Position numbers and translations under genes: made by a program. Of a stretch of DNA of 26,491 nucleotides, positions 24,302-26,491 are shown in pieces. The stretch spans positions 1-26,491 of the forward strand of contig CAMUFJ010000025.1 of NCBI GenBank assembly GCA_947088135.1, written 5' to 3'. Source of the DNA: an uncultured Clostridia bacterium. GTDB lineage: Bacteria > Bacillota > Clostridia > Christensenellales > Borkfalkiaceae. The notes under the pieces were generated by a model. That model searched no databases and was not told the origin of the DNA. It saw only the letters and a list, made by a program, of their open reading frames with translations. Positions within the stretch are counted from its first letter, which is position 1, and the number at the start of each line of letters is the position of its first letter.

Positions 24302-26491
24302 TCAGCTCTCTTCCTTGTATTTCATGGCGTAGACCGCCTTCGCCACCCATTTGACGCCCCTCAGCGTTCTGCCGCGGGTATTCGTCGCGTCGATGGGGAT
24401 ATCCTCCGTGGAAAACTCCGCCATCGTACCGTCCTCTTTCACGGCGGCAAGCATATAGGGCACGGTGACGTAGTCGGCAAAAATCACGCTCTCCGTTTTA
24501 AGCGAGGCGATCTGCACGCCCTTGCGGTAACGGGGCAGGGAATCGATCTGCGCCGCAATGACGCGTTTGAACCGTCCGCCCGAAATGGCGACGACGATCT
24601 CCCCCTCGCCGTCGATCTGCGAGGCAAACAGCACCTCGTCCCCCTCTTTGAGATTCATGCCCTTAACGCCGCCCGCGACTCTTCCCTGCATGGGAATGTC
24701 GTCCTTGCGGGCGTTGAGGCACATACCGCCCTTCGTGACGAAGAATATCGTTTCCTCTTCGCCCTCCACGTTCTCCTGCGCCGTGAGCAAAGCATCGCCC
24801 TCGTTCAGACGGATCGCGGGGAAGCTCGGCTTGTTGACGGAGGTGTATTCGCTTCTCGCCGTCTTTTTGAGCATTCCCTGCTTGGTGATAAACAGGAGCT
24901 CGCCTTCCTCCTTGGCGGCAGGCAGTACGGCAACGGGCTTTTCGTTTTTCTCCGTTTCTTCAAAGAGGTCGGAAAGCTTGTGCCCGCCCTCGCCGTATTT
25001 GCAAGAGAGCAATTCGGCGTACAGTCGATAACAGTTCCCCTTGTCGGTAAACACGAACAGCGGTTCGTCCGATTTCGCCCGCACGAAATAAGGCATGACG
25101 ACGGAGGGTTTGGACTTCTCCCCGATCTCCTTATTCGACATATTGTAGTTCTTTTCGGACACGCATTTCAGCTTGCCCTCCGCCGAGATCCCGACAAGGC
25201 TCTGAACGCCGGGCCCGCGCACGTCGGCACGCTCCGCCTCCGCCTCGTCGGCGCTGAACACCCACTTGGACTTTCTGGGCGTTTTATATTTCTTCTTGAT
25301 TTCGAGCAACTCTTCCTTGATGACGTTGTTCAAAAGCGTTCGGCTGTTGACGATCGCCTGCAATTTTTCGATGAGCTCTTTGAGCGCTTTCAGTTCCTCT
25401 TCGAGTTTGAATATTTCGAGTTTCGTGAGGCGCGCCAAGCGCAAATCCAGAATTGCCTGCGCCTGCCGTTCGGAGAGATCGAAGCGTTTGCGCAGTTTTT
25501 CGCGCGCGTCCGCGGTCGATTCGGCCTTCTTGATGATGCGAATGACTTCGTCGATATTGCGCACGGCGACGATGAGCCCTTCCAAAATATGGCAACGTTC
25601 GCGCGCTTGGTTTAAATCGAACTTCGTGCGGCGGAGCACCACCTCCCGCTGGTATTCGGTGTAATGGCGAATAATATCCATGAGCCCCATGAGCATGGGC
25701 TTTCCGTTCGCGATCGCCACCATGTTCATGCCGAACGTCGTTTCCAGATCGGTGTATTTATAGAGGAGCTTTAAAACATTGTTGACGTCGGCGTCGCCGC
25801 GAAGCTCGATCACGGCGCGCATACCCACGCGGTCGCTCTCGTCGCTGACCTTGGTCACGCAGGAGAGCTCTTCCTTTTTCTCCTCGCGCAGTTCCGCGAT
25901 CTTGCGGAGCAAATTCGCCTTGTTGACCTGATAGGGAAGCTCGGTGATAACGATATTCTTTTTATCGCCCTCCGCCTCCTCGACGCGGATCTTGGCGCGA
26001 ATAAAGATGCGCCCTTTGCCCGTTTTATACGCCTGATTGAGCTCGTTTGCGATGATAAAGCCCCCCGTGGGAAAATCGGGCGCGGGGATATATTTCAGCA
26101 TATCGTTGAGGCGGATCTTCGGATTGTCGATAAACGCCACGACGCCGTCGATGACCTCGGCGAGGTTATGGGGCGGAATATTGGTCGCAAGCCCTACCGC
26201 AATGCCCGACGCGCCGTTTACGAGCAGGTTGGGAAAACGCCCCGGAAGCTTTTCGGGCTCTTTTAAGGAATCGTCGAAATTGAGCGCGAAGGGAACGGTA
26301 TTCTTATCGAGATCGCGCAGAAGTTCCAAAGCGAGCGGCTCCAAGCGCGCTTCCGTATAACGCATCGCGGCGGCGGGGTCGCCGTCCACCGAGCCGAAGT
26401 TGCCGTGCCCGTTCACGAGCGTTCTGCCCATATTGAAATCCTGCGCCATACGCACCATCGCGTCGTAAACCGAACTGTCGCCGTGCGGGTG
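24302..26491 (-). CDS. gyrA/parC: Type IIA topoisomerase A subunit (DNA gyrase A or topoisomerase IV A), 5'-truncated
   Basis: At least 729 residues are visible and the frame is open to the window edge, so the first roughly 80 residues are missing. The readable part begins HPHGDSSVYDAMVRMAQDF, the quinolone-determining region. The catalytic tyrosine is in AAMRYTEARL; GRFPNLLVNGASGIAVGLATNIPPHNL is diagnostic; a coiled-coil tower region (near DLSERQAQAILDLRLARL) and a six-bladed C-terminal beta-pinwheel follow. The QRRGGKG GyrA box expected in the first blade is not seen. Only a later GRVAGGVKG blade motif is present. That leaves gyrase versus topoisomerase IV undecided. The B subunit is not in the window. 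Confidence 0.9.
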   Translation of the reverse strand, partial: HPHGDSSVYDAMVRMAQDFNMGRTLVNGHGNFGSVDGDPAAAMRYTEARLEPLALELLRDLDKNTVPFALNFDDSLKEPEKLPGRFPNLLVNGASGIAVGLATNIPPHNLAEVIDGVVAFIDNPKIRLNDMLKYIPAPDFPTGGFIIANELNQAYKTGKGRIFIRAKIRVEEAEGDKKNIVITELPYQVNKANLLRKIAELREEKKEELSCVTKVSDESDRVGMRAVIELRGDADVNNVLKLLYKYTDLETTFGMNMVAIANGKPMLMGLMDIIRHYTEYQREVVLRRTKFDLNQARERCHILEGLIVAVRNIDEVIRIIKKAESTADAREKLRKRFDLSERQAQAILDLRLARLTKLEIFKLEEELKALKELIEKLQAIVNSRTLLNNVIKEELLEIKKKYKTPRKSKWVFSADEAEAERADVRGPGVQSLVGISAEGKLKCVSEKNYNMSNKEIGEKSKPSVVMPYFVRAKSDEPLFVFTDKGNCYRLYAELLSCKYGEGGHKLSDLFEETEKNEKPVAVLPAAKEEGELLFITKQGMLKKTARSEYTSVNKPSFPAIRLNEGDALLTAQENVEGEEETIFFVTKGGMCLNARKDDIPMQGRVAGGVKGMNLKEGDEVLFASQIDGEGEIVVAISGGRFKRVIAAQIDSLPRYRKGVQIASLKTESVIFADYVTVPYMLAAVKEDGTMAEFSTEDIPIDATNTRGRTLRGVKWVAKAVYAMKYKEES

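Overview
The window looks like chromosome from an uncultured clostridial-type Bacillota. This is an inference from gene order, from strong Shine-Dalgarno sites of the GGAGG type, from frequent GTG/TTG starts and from sigma-A-like promoters; by eye the DNA is moderately GC-rich. Every protein gene except one small regulator lies on the minus strand, so the minus strand reads from right to left through the window.

Right to left: a 5'-truncated type IIA topoisomerase A subunit (24302-26491) is followed by a membrane-anchored PglF/WbpM-type nucleotide-sugar 4,6-dehydratase with its own promoter and terminator. Next is an amino-sugar operon (left-handed beta-helix acyltransferase, glmM, glmS) that would supply UDP-GlcNAc precursors. 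A hairpin-rich intergenic stretch of about 320 bp and a small cysteine-rich protein separate it from a long translation/RNA operon, rimP-nusA-ylxR-ylxQ-infB-rbfA-nrnA-truB-ribF-endonuclease IV-like. Most junctions in that operon overlap or abut, and it ends in a 20-bp-stem bidirectional terminator.

The middle-left part holds the most unusual module. A PD-(D/E)XK-type nuclease (6895-8139) is divergent from a 66-residue XRE regulator (8229-8429). They share an 89-bp intergenic region carrying two near-identical palindromes, one exactly inside the -35/-10 spacer of the nuclease promoter and one overlapping the probable -10 of the regulator. It sits between core operons like an accessory cargo island and resembles the control logic of restriction systems, but no methyltransferase is visible.

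Further left are a pepP-efp-MBL-hydrolase group, with pepP predicted to be leaderless, and a metal-resistance locus. The locus has an ArsR/SmtB sensor, a free-standing HMA metal-binding protein and a P1B-type ATPase lacking its own HMA domain; operator-like palindromes lie at both promoters. Then comes a membrane-bound XRE-type regulator with six predicted membrane segments and paired operator-like repeats. The left edge is the 3' part of tRNA-Pro(CGG). Its tail and terminator are duplicated as a perfect 66-bp direct repeat around a 136-bp palindrome-rich insert, which looks like a small mobile element or an integration scar.
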